20,439 bases of DNA from a virus: positions 1 through 20,439 of the IMG/VR virus record IMGVR_UViG_3300044960_000614; one strand, written 5' to 3'. Within the stretch, counting starts at the first letter, position 1. The number at the start of each line of letters is the position of its first letter. Below the pieces are notes generated by a model. That model saw only the letters and a list, made by a program, of their open reading frames with translations. It searched no databases and was not told where the DNA came from. Positions 13,264 to 19,435 of the stretch are shown in pieces. The translations under genes were made by a program, and so were the position numbers.

Positions 13264-13562
13264 CAGCCGCTCCTTTCGTGCACGATAGGCGCGCGGTCAC
13301 GCGCGCCGCCGATGATGAGTGCGGGCGGGCGGCGCACCCCGTTCATGGCCCGCAGGCCCGTCTCCAGGTGCCGCAGCCGCTCCCACACGGTGGTGGACAC
13401 GATGACGGCTCCCTCGCCGTCGAGACGCAGGTGGTAGGTCTTGCACGGGTGCTCCACCGCGCAGAGGGGGCAGGTGTGTCGGCCCGCGAGCGGCCGCGAG
13501 GGGTCGGGCACCAGCAGCACGCAGCCGCGCAGGGTCGGGTGGACGAGCCGGACGCCGCTCAC
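13263..13562 (-). CDS. Small CxxC tail-region protein
   Basis: This encodes 99 aa from GTG 13562, overlapping the tape measure stop (GTGA), with GGAGG six bases ahead. A cysteine cluster HTC31-PLC34-AVEHPC40-KTYH lies in the middle, followed by LRLDGEGAVIVSTTVWERLR. The combination C-x2-C ... C-KTYHL ... G-VIVS recurs in small proteins next to phage tape measure genes. It probably binds zinc. Role unknown; location suggests a part of the tail tip or an assembly factor. Confidence 0.65.
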   Translation of the reverse strand: MSGVRLVHPTLRGCVLLVPDPSRPLAGRHTCPLCAVEHPCKTYHLRLDGEGAVIVSTTVWERLRHLETGLRAMNGVRRPPALIIGGARDRAPIVHERSG

Positions 13563-15736
13563 CAGCTGCCTCCGAACGAGTAGGCGACGTCCACCTGGTC
13601 GGTGAAGCGGCGGCGGTCGACGTGGAGGCGGACGTCGAGGCGCGAGGGAACAGGGGCCCGGCGACCGCGGAGCGGGACGACGGCCTCGGGTCCGCGCTCA
13701 CCGATGAGCGCGAGCGTCGGACGGGTGACGATGCCGCCCTCGGCCATCTCTGGGGTCTTGCCCGTCTGGGTGATGTTCATGCTGATCCCGACAGACGTCG
13801 GCAGGCGCGACAGCGCGGAGCTGATGCCGCCGATGGCGTTCTGGACCCCGCGCGCGGCGGACTGCGAGGCGCGCCACTTCGCCACGATCTTGTCGAACTT
13901 CTGGTCGTTGACCTTCGCGAGGCGATCGAGGATCGCTGCACCCTTGAGGCCCATCTCCGCGATCTGCTGCGCGAACTCCTCGGGCAGCCCTCGCGAGATG
14001 ACGGTCTCCCAGTTGGACTTGTAGTCGCGCAGCGCGTTCACCTGCTGCGTGAAGGACTTGATGAGCTCGCGCGCCGTGACCTTGCCGTCCTGCACGAGCT
14101 GGTCCAGCAGTCCGCTCACGTCGCGCAGGTCGTCGCCGATCTGCTTCCGCCAGGTGTCGAACTGCTCCTGCGTCATCCGCGCGAAGACGTGCAGGTCGCC
14201 CTTGGCGGCCTTGGCCTGGTCGCCGAGGCCCGAGAACGCGGCGGCCGCCTTGCCCGTGGCCGTGGTCGAGGCCTTCGCCGCCGCGATCCACCGGGCGGCC
14301 ATGAGCGCGTTCTCGCGCTGGATGTCGCGCGCACGGCCGGCCTCGCCCCGGTAGACCTCGGTGCCATCGGCGAGCGTGAGGATGGCCTGGTTCGTACTCG
14401 TTGCCTGCCACTTCAGGCCCGAGAGGCTCTCGTTGAGCTCGCTGACCTTGCGGTCGGCCTCGTCAGCCTTCAGCCCCCAGGCCGTCGCTGCGGCGACGAG
14501 CGCAACGAAGGCTCCGATGGGGCCGCCCATCGATCCAGCGAGCCCTCGCATCGCGACCGCGAGCCCGCCTGCCGAGATCTTGGCCGCCTCCATCGAGGCG
14601 GCGAGACCGAAGAAGAAGCTCTGCAGCTTGCGCCACGTCCAGATTATCGCGAAGGCCGCGGCGACCTCCATGAAGTGGTCCGAGACGACCCCGAGCACAT
14701 CGGCGAGGGCCGGCAGCACCGTCGCGCCGAGCTCCTGACCCTGGGTGCGGATGTCCTGCAGCGCCCTCGCGACCTGGAAGCTCGCCGACTGGGCCGTCTC
14801 CTTGAAGGCCTTGTCCAGCGAGCCGGTCGCGTCCTGCACCGCGCGGAACTGCTGCTCGACCTTCGCAGCCTCCTGCTGGGTGAGCCCGAAGGCACCCGTC
14901 AGCGCACGGATGTTCGGCACGATCTTGCGCATGACGTCGATGTTGCCGCCGGTGCGCTGCTCCAGGAGGCGGAGGGCGGCCAGGAGGCCCCGGTCGGCCA
15001 GGACGCGCCGCATCTCCTCCGCCGAGATGCCCACGGCCTCCATCGTCTTCGCCGCCTGCGTACCGGGCGCCTCGAGGGCCTGCAGCAATCCGCGCATGGC
15101 CGTGACGCCCTCGTTCACGTCCAGACCGATGTTCGACAGCGACGAGAGCGACGCGACGAGCTCGTCGAACTCGATACCGGCCTTGGACGCGATGGGCAGG
15201 ATGCGGCCGAGCGCGCTCGCGAACTCCTCCGGCTCGGCGGTGCCCTCCCGGACCGCAGCGACCAGGGTGTCGGTGACCTCGGTCGCCGTGAGACCCGAGT
15301 CGGCGTACGCGTTCAGGGCGTTGACGACGATCTTCGCGATGTCGGCGCTCTGGCCGAGCCCGACAGCCGCAGCGCGCGCCGTGCGGTCGAGCGCCTCGGT
15401 GACCTGCGCTGCCGACAGACCCGCCGAGCTGAGGAAGTAGAGCGCGTCGGCGAGCTCGGTCGGCGACTTCGCCGTCTCGCCCGAGAGCGCCAGCACCTGC
15501 TCGCGGAGCTGGCCGAGCGAGTCGGCCGAGGTGTTCGTCAGTGCACCGATGCGGGTGAAGGCCTGGTCGAACCGGAGCGCGGAGCGTACCGAGTCCACTG
15601 CGAACGCGGCGAAGGCCGCAGACGCGGCGCGCTTGAGCACCTCGAGCCGCTGCCCAAGGGTGCGCGAGGTCCGTTCGAACTCGCGGGTGTCACCGATGAT
15701 GCGGACGACGAGGGTACCGGCGATGGAAGACGGCAT
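13559..15736 (-). CDS. Tape measure protein (TP901-1-type)
   Basis: This encodes 725 aa from ATG 15736, GGGAG six bases ahead. The N-terminus is helical with a TP901-type core: RSALRFDQAFTRIGALTNTS, ELADALYFLSSAGLSAAQVT and IASKAGIEFDELVASLSSLS. Two hydrophobic stretches near residues 355-390 (AAAFAIIWTWRKLQSFFFGL) and 400-425 (GAFVALVAAATAWGL) could insert into the host membrane on DNA ejection. The C-terminus has the conserved AEGGIVTRPTLALIGERGPE motif. By the usual rule of about 0.15 nm per residue the tail would be near 110 nm. It follows the frameshifted chaperone gene, the canonical order. Confidence 0.93.
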   Translation of the reverse strand: MPSSIAGTLVVRIIGDTREFERTSRTLGQRLEVLKRAASAAFAAFAVDSVRSALRFDQAFTRIGALTNTSADSLGQLREQVLALSGETAKSPTELADALYFLSSAGLSAAQVTEALDRTARAAAVGLGQSADIAKIVVNALNAYADSGLTATEVTDTLVAAVREGTAEPEEFASALGRILPIASKAGIEFDELVASLSSLSNIGLDVNEGVTAMRGLLQALEAPGTQAAKTMEAVGISAEEMRRVLADRGLLAALRLLEQRTGGNIDVMRKIVPNIRALTGAFGLTQQEAAKVEQQFRAVQDATGSLDKAFKETAQSASFQVARALQDIRTQGQELGATVLPALADVLGVVSDHFMEVAAAFAIIWTWRKLQSFFFGLAASMEAAKISAGGLAVAMRGLAGSMGGPIGAFVALVAAATAWGLKADEADRKVSELNESLSGLKWQATSTNQAILTLADGTEVYRGEAGRARDIQRENALMAARWIAAAKASTTATGKAAAAFSGLGDQAKAAKGDLHVFARMTQEQFDTWRKQIGDDLRDVSGLLDQLVQDGKVTARELIKSFTQQVNALRDYKSNWETVISRGLPEEFAQQIAEMGLKGAAILDRLAKVNDQKFDKIVAKWRASQSAARGVQNAIGGISSALSRLPTSVGISMNITQTGKTPEMAEGGIVTRPTLALIGERGPEAVVPLRGRRAPVPSRLDVRLHVDRRRFTDQVDVAYSFGGSW

Positions 15737-15739
15737 GGA

Positions 15740-16122
15740 TCACTCCCGTGGCATGGCGCGCGCCAGGGCTTCGACCTCCCACATGCGCAGACGCCGGAGC
15801 TCGGAGACGGAGAGGTGGTAGAAACGGATGAGCGGGGCCAGCTCCTCTAGGAGCCGGCCCCGGTGGGGTTTGGGACGTCACCCCCTGGACGGATGACGGT
15901 GAGCTTCAGGCCGCGGACGTCCTCCACGGTCACCTCAGGGTACTTTCGCCGCAGGAGGACGTAGGCGATGGCCGTGAGCATCTTGGGCCGAAGCTCTCCT
16001 CGGCCGTACGCCTGATAGTCCTCCCAGCCGGCGATCGCGACGAGGTCCTCGTGGTCGCCGAAGGTCAGCTCCCCGAGCAGCTCCGGGCTCACCACGACCT
16101 CGACGTCCTCAGGAAGCGCCAT
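15740..16122 (-). CDS. G-T tail assembly chaperone fusion made by -1 frameshift
   Basis: The predicted product joins codons 1-85 of the zero frame (16122 to 15868) to a -1 frame starting again at 15868 and ending in TGA at 15742-15740, 127 aa in all. The T extension reads LLEELAPLIRFYHLSVSELR and then RLRMWEVEALARAM, the usual amphipathic pattern of T domains, and ends three bases before the tape measure ATG. The T part has no ribosome site of its own. By analogy with lambda gpG and gpGT, the fusion binds tail tube subunits through T and the tape measure through G during tail assembly and is absent from the finished tail. Confidence 0.88.
15834..15874 (-). promoter_or_regulatory. -1 programmed ribosomal frameshift signal
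   Basis: On the minus strand the heptamer C CCA AAC (15874 to 15868) has the canonical X XXY YYZ form and is in phase with the G reading frame. A 6-base spacer CCCACC follows (15867-15862). Then comes a 12-bp stem: GGGGCCGGCTCC (15861-15850) pairs with GGAGCTGGCCCC (15845-15834), with one G-U wobble and the loop TAGA. The zero-frame stop TAG (15849-15847) lies in that loop. Slippery site, spacer and stimulator are thus all present, supporting G-T fusion synthesis. Confidence 0.88.
15847..16122 (-). CDS. Tail assembly chaperone G
   Basis: The zero-frame product is 91 aa from ATG 16122, directly abutting the preceding TAG. It is a compact acidic-helical protein: LPEDVEVVVSPELLGELTF, then EDLVAIAGWEDYQAYGRGEL, then MLTAIAYVLLRRKYPEVTVE. 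The end (RPGGDVPNPTGAGS) is flexible and lies over the frameshift site. Length and position, just ahead of the tape measure gene, match gpG-type chaperones. It would coat the tape measure until tube polymerisation. Confidence 0.85.
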   Translation of the reverse strand: MALPEDVEVVVSPELLGELTFGDHEDLVAIAGWEDYQAYGRGELRPKMLTAIAYVLLRRKYPEVTVEDVRGLKLTVIRPGGDVPNPTGAGS

Positions 16123-16524
16123 CTACATCCCCCTCCTCACGGACAGACCAGACCGTGCCGCGATGCCGAGCAGCATCCGCAGGTAGTCCTCCTGCACACG
16201 CGGGATCTCGGCGGCGGCCGCCGCGGCGAGGAACGGGCGAGGCTGCGCGCGCGGCACGAACTTCGGGCCCCACTGCTGCACGCGCAGGCGACGGAACGAA
16301 CCTCCGGCCATGACCTTGACGACGTTCCGCGACGCCGATGGACGCGGCAGCGCGCCCCTGCCAGCCCCGACGTTGAGCGGCTTCGGCATCGCGGCGGCGA
16401 TGATGCGCTCGCCCAGCCTGCGGTTGTAGTCCTGGAGCTCGCGGATGAACTCGGGGTGGATACGAGCGACCGCGCGCGTGAGCTCGCGCACGCCGTCGAT
16501 GCGGACCTGCCAGGCCTCCGCCAT
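16123..16524 (-). CDS. HK97 gp10-like protein (neck/tail completion type)
   Basis: This encodes 133 aa from ATG 16524 (TGATG with the preceding stop). It has the layout of HK97 gp10-like proteins: an N-terminal helix pair (VRIDGVRELTRAVARIHPEF then IRELQDYNRRLGERIIAAA), a basic central region with GSFRRLRVQQWGPKFVP, and a PRPFLAAAAAAEI motif near the end, like the usual RPFLxPA. These proteins act at the head-tail interface. The order is unusual: most phages place this gene before the tail tube gene, while here it follows two tube genes. It could be a divergent relative with another role. Confidence 0.6.
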   Translation of the reverse strand: MAEAWQVRIDGVRELTRAVARIHPEFIRELQDYNRRLGERIIAAAMPKPLNVGAGRGALPRPSASRNVVKVMAGGSFRRLRVQQWGPKFVPRAQPRPFLAAAAAAEIPRVQEDYLRMLLGIAARSGLSVRRGM

Positions 16525-16934
16525 CAGAACGTGGTGCGCGTGATGGCGCCGTCGACCCGCAGCGTCGCCGAGAAGCCGACCGGCTCGCCGACCCCGCCGG
16601 AGGTCGTGTAGCTCGCCACGCGGCACTCGCCGGTGTACTTGACCTTGCCAGCGGTCCCGCCCTCGGGACCGTACTCGAAGGTCTGCGTCGCCGTCGAGCC
16701 GATGATGGCCGCGAAGTGCGCGTCCACCGTCGCGTCCCAGATGCCCTCGACGGAGATCTCGGCGTTGCGGATGCCCGGCAGCCACTTCTTGCCGGCCGAG
16801 CCGAACGTGGTCACGTCCTGCAGGTCGGCGTCGCCGGGCAGGCCGCTCACCGAGGTCACGTACTGCGACAGGTCGACGAGCGAGCCGCCGGAGTTGTCCA
16901 GCTTGAAGACGGCGTTGACACCAAGGGTAGGCAT
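16524..16934 (-). CDS. Tail tube protein paralogue B (short)
   Basis: This encodes 136 aa from ATG 16934, GGGAGGG three bases ahead. It is beta-rich and matches the tail tube fold pattern: DLSQYVTSVSGLPGDADLQD, VTTFGSAGKKWLPGIRNAEI, SVEGIWDATVDAHFAAIIGS, then GEPVGFSATLRVDGAIT. It is clearly related to the preceding gene product (shared DLQDxT, PGxxxxExxIEG, GExVGFSAT). It is shorter because the preceding protein has an additional C-terminal domain. One of the two, or both, form the tube; both lie between the tail terminator and the chaperone. Confidence 0.8.
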   Translation of the reverse strand: MPTLGVNAVFKLDNSGGSLVDLSQYVTSVSGLPGDADLQDVTTFGSAGKKWLPGIRNAEISVEGIWDATVDAHFAAIIGSTATQTFEYGPEGGTAGKVKYTGECRVASYTTSGGVGEPVGFSATLRVDGAITRTTF

Positions 16935-16958
16935 GGTCCCTCCCGGACAGCTAGGCGC

Positions 16959-17669
16959 TTAGCGCGCGAAGGTGATGGCGAAGGTGAACGACGGCGAGGT
17001 GCCGCCGATGGTCCACGCGGCGCGGACGTAGCGGTTCACGGTCCCGGTGACGGGCTTCGACTCGCTCCCGGTCCCGGTGAGGGCCGTGAACGTGATGAGG
17101 TCGGCCCAGGTCGAGCCGTCTGCCGAGTGCTGGACCTTGGCGGTGAGCGTCGGCGAGGTGCCCGAGGCGGCGGTGACGTGCAGGTTGGCGATGCCGCCGT
17201 TCAAGGTCGCCGCTCCGTTGTCCTGCGACGTTCCGTTACCGGAGGTCGTGCGTGCGACGAGGTCGGCGAGCACGATGCCGTGGCCGATGCGCTGCTCGCT
17301 CGTCCAGGTCGCCGAGAAGCCGACGATCTCGCCCGGCGACGGTGTGCGCACGTCGTAGGTCTGCAGCCTCCCGGCCATGACGTAGGCTCGGGAGCCGACC
17401 GAGCCTCCACCGGGCAGCACCGAGAGCGGAGTGGTGGCGCTCGCGCCGAGGTCACCCGAGAAGAGCGAGTCGATGGCGCCCGTGCCGCCGTTGTAGAAAC
17501 CCTCGATGGCGAGCTCGCTCCCGATGAGCCCGGGGATGAAGAAGCGCGCGGAGTCCGCCAGGTCCGTCGCGTCCTGCAGGTCCACGCTCGCGGACCACTG
17601 GATGCTCGTCAGGTCCGCCTGCAGCGAGGAGGCGCCGCGGAGGATGAGCCCGTTAGCCAGCACTGGCAT
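16959..17669 (-). CDS. Tail tube protein paralogue A with Ig-like C-terminal domain
   Basis: This encodes 236 aa from ATG 17669, with GGAGG nine bases ahead. Residues 1-140 carry the tube fold: SVDLQDATDLADSARFFIPG, SELAIEGFYNGG and PSPGEIVGFSATWTSEQRIG. Residues 150-236 are a separate beta domain: LHVTAASGTSPTLTAKVQHS, DGSTWADLITFTAL, RYVRAAWTIGGTSPSFTFAI. That domain occurs again in the head-region protein at 18974-19372, with exact DNA matches. C-terminal Ig-like extensions on tube proteins are known from other siphophages and project from the tail surface. The start overlaps the small upstream gene by 17 bases. Confidence 0.8.
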   Translation of the reverse strand: MPVLANGLILRGASSLQADLTSIQWSASVDLQDATDLADSARFFIPGLIGSELAIEGFYNGGTGAIDSLFSGDLGASATTPLSVLPGGGSVGSRAYVMAGRLQTYDVRTPSPGEIVGFSATWTSEQRIGHGIVLADLVARTTSGNGTSQDNGAATLNGGIANLHVTAASGTSPTLTAKVQHSADGSTWADLITFTALTGTGSESKPVTGTVNRYVRAAWTIGGTSPSFTFAITFAR

Positions 17670-17820
17670 CCTCGATCACCTCCTCGATGCAGCCCTGCTC
17701 GAGCAGCCAGGAGATGCTCTTGGCCGGGATGTCCTCACGCACCTCGCCCGGTTCGGCCCGCTCCTCATCCCAGGAGAGGCCGACGAGGACGCGGTACGCC
17801 TTCTTGGCGGCCTTAGCCAT
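17653..17820 (-). CDS. 55-aa conserved head-tail region protein
   Basis: The frame runs from ATG 17820 to TAA 17655-17653. It overlaps the preceding stop by 8 bases (ATGGCTAA), with AGAGGTG eight bases ahead. The product begins MAKAAKKAYRVLVGLSWDEE and continues RAEPGEVREDIPAKSISWLL, EQGCIEEVIEDASAG. The pattern YRVLxGLxY...RAEPGD...DIPAKSxxWLLEQGxIE is familiar from many actinophages at this position, so I take it as real although short. Function unknown; probably a small assembly or connector factor. Confidence 0.75.
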   Translation of the reverse strand: MAKAAKKAYRVLVGLSWDEERAEPGEVREDIPAKSISWLLEQGCIEEVIEDASAG

Positions 17821-18226
17821 GTGCGATCACCTCTAGGTCGATGTCTGCGCCGATGAACTCCTGGTTGCCCGCTGGGATCACGAGAGGCGCTGGCCCGATG
17901 CGCACCACCCGACACGTCGAGGCCACCCCGCCGAGCGTCTGGTCGGCCTCCAGCGCGGCCTTGACGCTGTTCGTCCCACTGGAGGCGCAGAACGAGTCCA
18001 GGAGCTCCTGCGAGGCGCGGTCGGAGACCGGCGCGACGAACAGGCGCACCGTGAAGCGGTACGTGTCGTAGCCGCGCGCGAGCGTCGTGTCGTACTCCGC
18101 CGTCCACTGTCCGACGGCCGCCATCGGCGGTGCTGGCGTGGCCGGCACGTACGGCAGGGCTCGGAGGCCAGGGATGGTCGCGAGCTTGTCGGCGATGGCT
18201 TCCCTGAGCTCGGTCGGCGTCGTCAT
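17813..18226 (-). CDS. Tail terminator-like protein
   Basis: This encodes 137 aa from ATG 18226 (ATGA with the preceding stop). The sequence fits the phage tail terminator/minor tail pattern: TELREAIADKLATIPGLRAL, PAPPMAAVGQWTAEYDTTLA, RGYDTYRFTVRLFVAPVSDR, NSVKAALEADQTLGGVASTC, and EFIGADIDLEVIAHG. Such proteins cap the tail tube at the end that docks to the head. Order (connector, terminator, tube) agrees with siphophages. Confidence 0.78.
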   Translation of the reverse strand: MTTPTELREAIADKLATIPGLRALPYVPATPAPPMAAVGQWTAEYDTTLARGYDTYRFTVRLFVAPVSDRASQELLDSFCASSGTNSVKAALEADQTLGGVASTCRVVRIGPAPLVIPAGNQEFIGADIDLEVIAHG

Positions 18227-18807
18227 CCGAACACCACCCGCCGGTACGGCGCGAGCAGGAGCACGGCCTGGCGGTCGAGGAAGCGCGACCGGGTCGTGAC
18301 GTCGGTGCCCATGAGCGACTCATCCGCCACGCCCCACGGCGCCTGCGTCCCCTGACGCCAGAGCACGGCAGCCTGGATCTCCGTGGCGAGCTTCACGGCC
18401 GACGGGACCGCCGGCCACCCCCACATGCCGGTCACCTGGACAGCACCGTCGCCGCCGGGGAAGGTGCCGGAGGCGGTGGCGAGGAGACGGAGCTCGGTGT
18501 ATGGGCGGCCGGAGGAGGCGGCGTCGTACGGCCAGAGCTCCCAGCCGGTGACGGTTTCCTCGAACGTCCCGTCGCCGTCGCGGTCGACCTTGACCTGAGT
18601 GACGCTCACCGCGTCATCGATGACGACGACGGTGGGAGACTGCGCCGTGAAGCGACGCGGGGCGGACCCGGTCTGGCCGAACGTGCGCCGGCACCAGCCG
18701 TCGATGATCTCCTCGGCGGCGTCGATGGCGGCCTGGAGGTTGGCATCATCCGCCGCATCCTCCAGGCGCAGCCGCGTCTTGAGGTCGGCGAGCGTCGTGT
18801 AGGCCAT
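18223..18807 (-). CDS. Head-tail connector, gp6-like
   Basis: This encodes 194 aa from ATG 18807, with AAGGAG five bases ahead. The N-terminus MAYTTLADLKTRLRLEDAAD, ANLQAAIDAAEEIIDGWCRR is the helical pattern of HK97 gp6-like connectors. The middle is beta-rich (DDAVSVTQVKVDRDGDGTFE, ELRLLATASG), with a GMWGWPAVPSAVKLATEIQA segment typical of the longer gp6-like family. The protein would form a ring below the portal and help join head and tail. Confidence 0.82.
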   Translation of the reverse strand: MAYTTLADLKTRLRLEDAADDANLQAAIDAAEEIIDGWCRRTFGQTGSAPRRFTAQSPTVVVIDDAVSVTQVKVDRDGDGTFEETVTGWELWPYDAASSGRPYTELRLLATASGTFPGGDGAVQVTGMWGWPAVPSAVKLATEIQAAVLWRQGTQAPWGVADESLMGTDVTTRSRFLDRQAVLLLAPYRRVVFG

Positions 18808-18809
18808 CC

Positions 18810-18977
18810 CTACTCCTTGCGCCTACGCGTGCGACGGGCCTCCGGCGCGAGGCCGAAGCGCTCGGCCTCCTCGTCGGAGATCTCCTCCCCGGCGAGACGC
18901 CAGAGGAACCCCGACTCGGTCCCCTCCGGCACGACGCGGCCGTCCCGCGTGATGACGAGGTTCGTCTCGGCCTTCAT
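18810..18977 (-). CDS. 55-aa head-region protein
   Basis: The start is ATG 18977 in an ATGA with the preceding stop; the longer frame to 19064 lies wholly inside the upstream gene. The product MKAETNLVITRDGRVVPEGT, ESGFLWRLAGEEISDEEAER, FGLAPEARRTRRRKE is part strand, part acidic helix with a strongly basic end. Small proteins with G-x-L-x-ISDEEAERFGL endings are frequent between capsid and connector genes of phages. Function unknown. Confidence 0.65.
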   Translation of the reverse strand: MKAETNLVITRDGRVVPEGTESGFLWRLAGEEISDEEAERFGLAPEARRTRRRKE

Positions 18978-19372
18978 GCCGCCGAGCCCGTGACGGAGTA
19001 GGTGAACGACGGCGAGGTGCCGCCGATCACGCTGCGGTACCGGACGTACCGCGCGGCCATGCACGTGCCCCTCACGGTGGCGGCGCCGGTGAAGTTCGAG
19101 GGCGCCGTCCCGACCGAACCGACCGCGTAGCCGTTGGAGCCCACTGTGGCCAGCGTGTGCCAGTTCGTGCCGTCGTCCGAACCCTCGATGACCACCGAGA
19201 GCGTCGGCGAGGTGCCCGAGGCGGCGGTGACGGCCACGACGAAGCTGAGCGCACGGGCGTCGCCGAGCTCCAGGGCCGACCCCGTGGTCGACGTGGTCTC
19301 GACGCCCGAGGCCTTGAGCGTGAGGGCCTCTCGCCGCAGGTGGCGACGCAGGCCGGAGCTGAAGACAGGCAT
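18974..19372 (-). CDS. Probable head decoration protein with Ig-like domain
   Basis: This encodes 132 aa from ATG 19372, with AAGGAGGG four bases ahead. Residues 1-40 form a linker (MPVFSSGLRRHLRREALTL). Residues 45-132 are a beta sandwich-like domain: VVAVTAASGTSPTLSVVIEG, SDDGTNWHTLATVGSN, AARYVRYRSVIGGTSPSFTY. This is the same domain as the C-terminal extension of the tail tube protein at 16959-17669. Being directly after the capsid gene, it is a good candidate for a capsid decoration protein. This function is inferred from position and fold type, not from a match to a known decoration protein. Confidence 0.6.
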   Translation of the reverse strand: MPVFSSGLRRHLRREALTLKASGVETTSTTGSALELGDARALSFVVAVTAASGTSPTLSVVIEGSDDGTNWHTLATVGSNGYAVGSVGTAPSNFTGAATVRGTCMAARYVRYRSVIGGTSPSFTYSVTGSAA

Positions 19373-19397
19373 GGTTCCCTCCTTGTGGTGCGGGGAG

Positions 19398-19425
19398 GGA
19401 GGGGCCGGGTTCGCCCGGCCCCTCC
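19398..19425 (-). terminator. Perfect 12-bp hairpin after the capsid gene
   Basis: On the minus strand GGAGGGGCCGGG, loop CGAA, CCCGGCCCCTCC forms an uninterrupted 12-bp stem 10 bases after the capsid stop. No T run follows, so it is not a classic intrinsic terminator; hairpins without T tracts are proposed to act in high-GC bacteria. It might partly stop transcription or protect the 3' end of the capsid message, giving more capsid than downstream mRNA. Confidence 0.7.
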
Positions 19426-19435
19426 GCTAACCGCC

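Noticed and set aside
15740-15784. Independent start for the T chaperone part at an in-frame ATG (15784)
   Set aside because: It would give only a 14-residue peptide, and the complete frameshift signal upstream explains the T frame better.
13622-15850. 742-codon open frame on the plus strand opposite the tape measure gene
   Set aside because: It is a shadow of the tape measure frame in GC-rich DNA: composition is dominated by Arg, Leu, Glu and Gly, no family pattern is seen, and the opposite strand carries clear tape measure motifs.
16940-16965. Short GCGC-TTA-GCGC hairpin after the first tail tube gene as a terminator
   Set aside because: Four-base stem with no T tract and overlapping the stop codon; too weak to call.
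17676-18323. 215-codon minus-strand frame over the tail terminator and connector genes
   Set aside because: The translation is Arg/Ser/Pro-rich noise; the region is fully explained by the 137-aa terminator, the connector end and the 55-aa gene in other frames.
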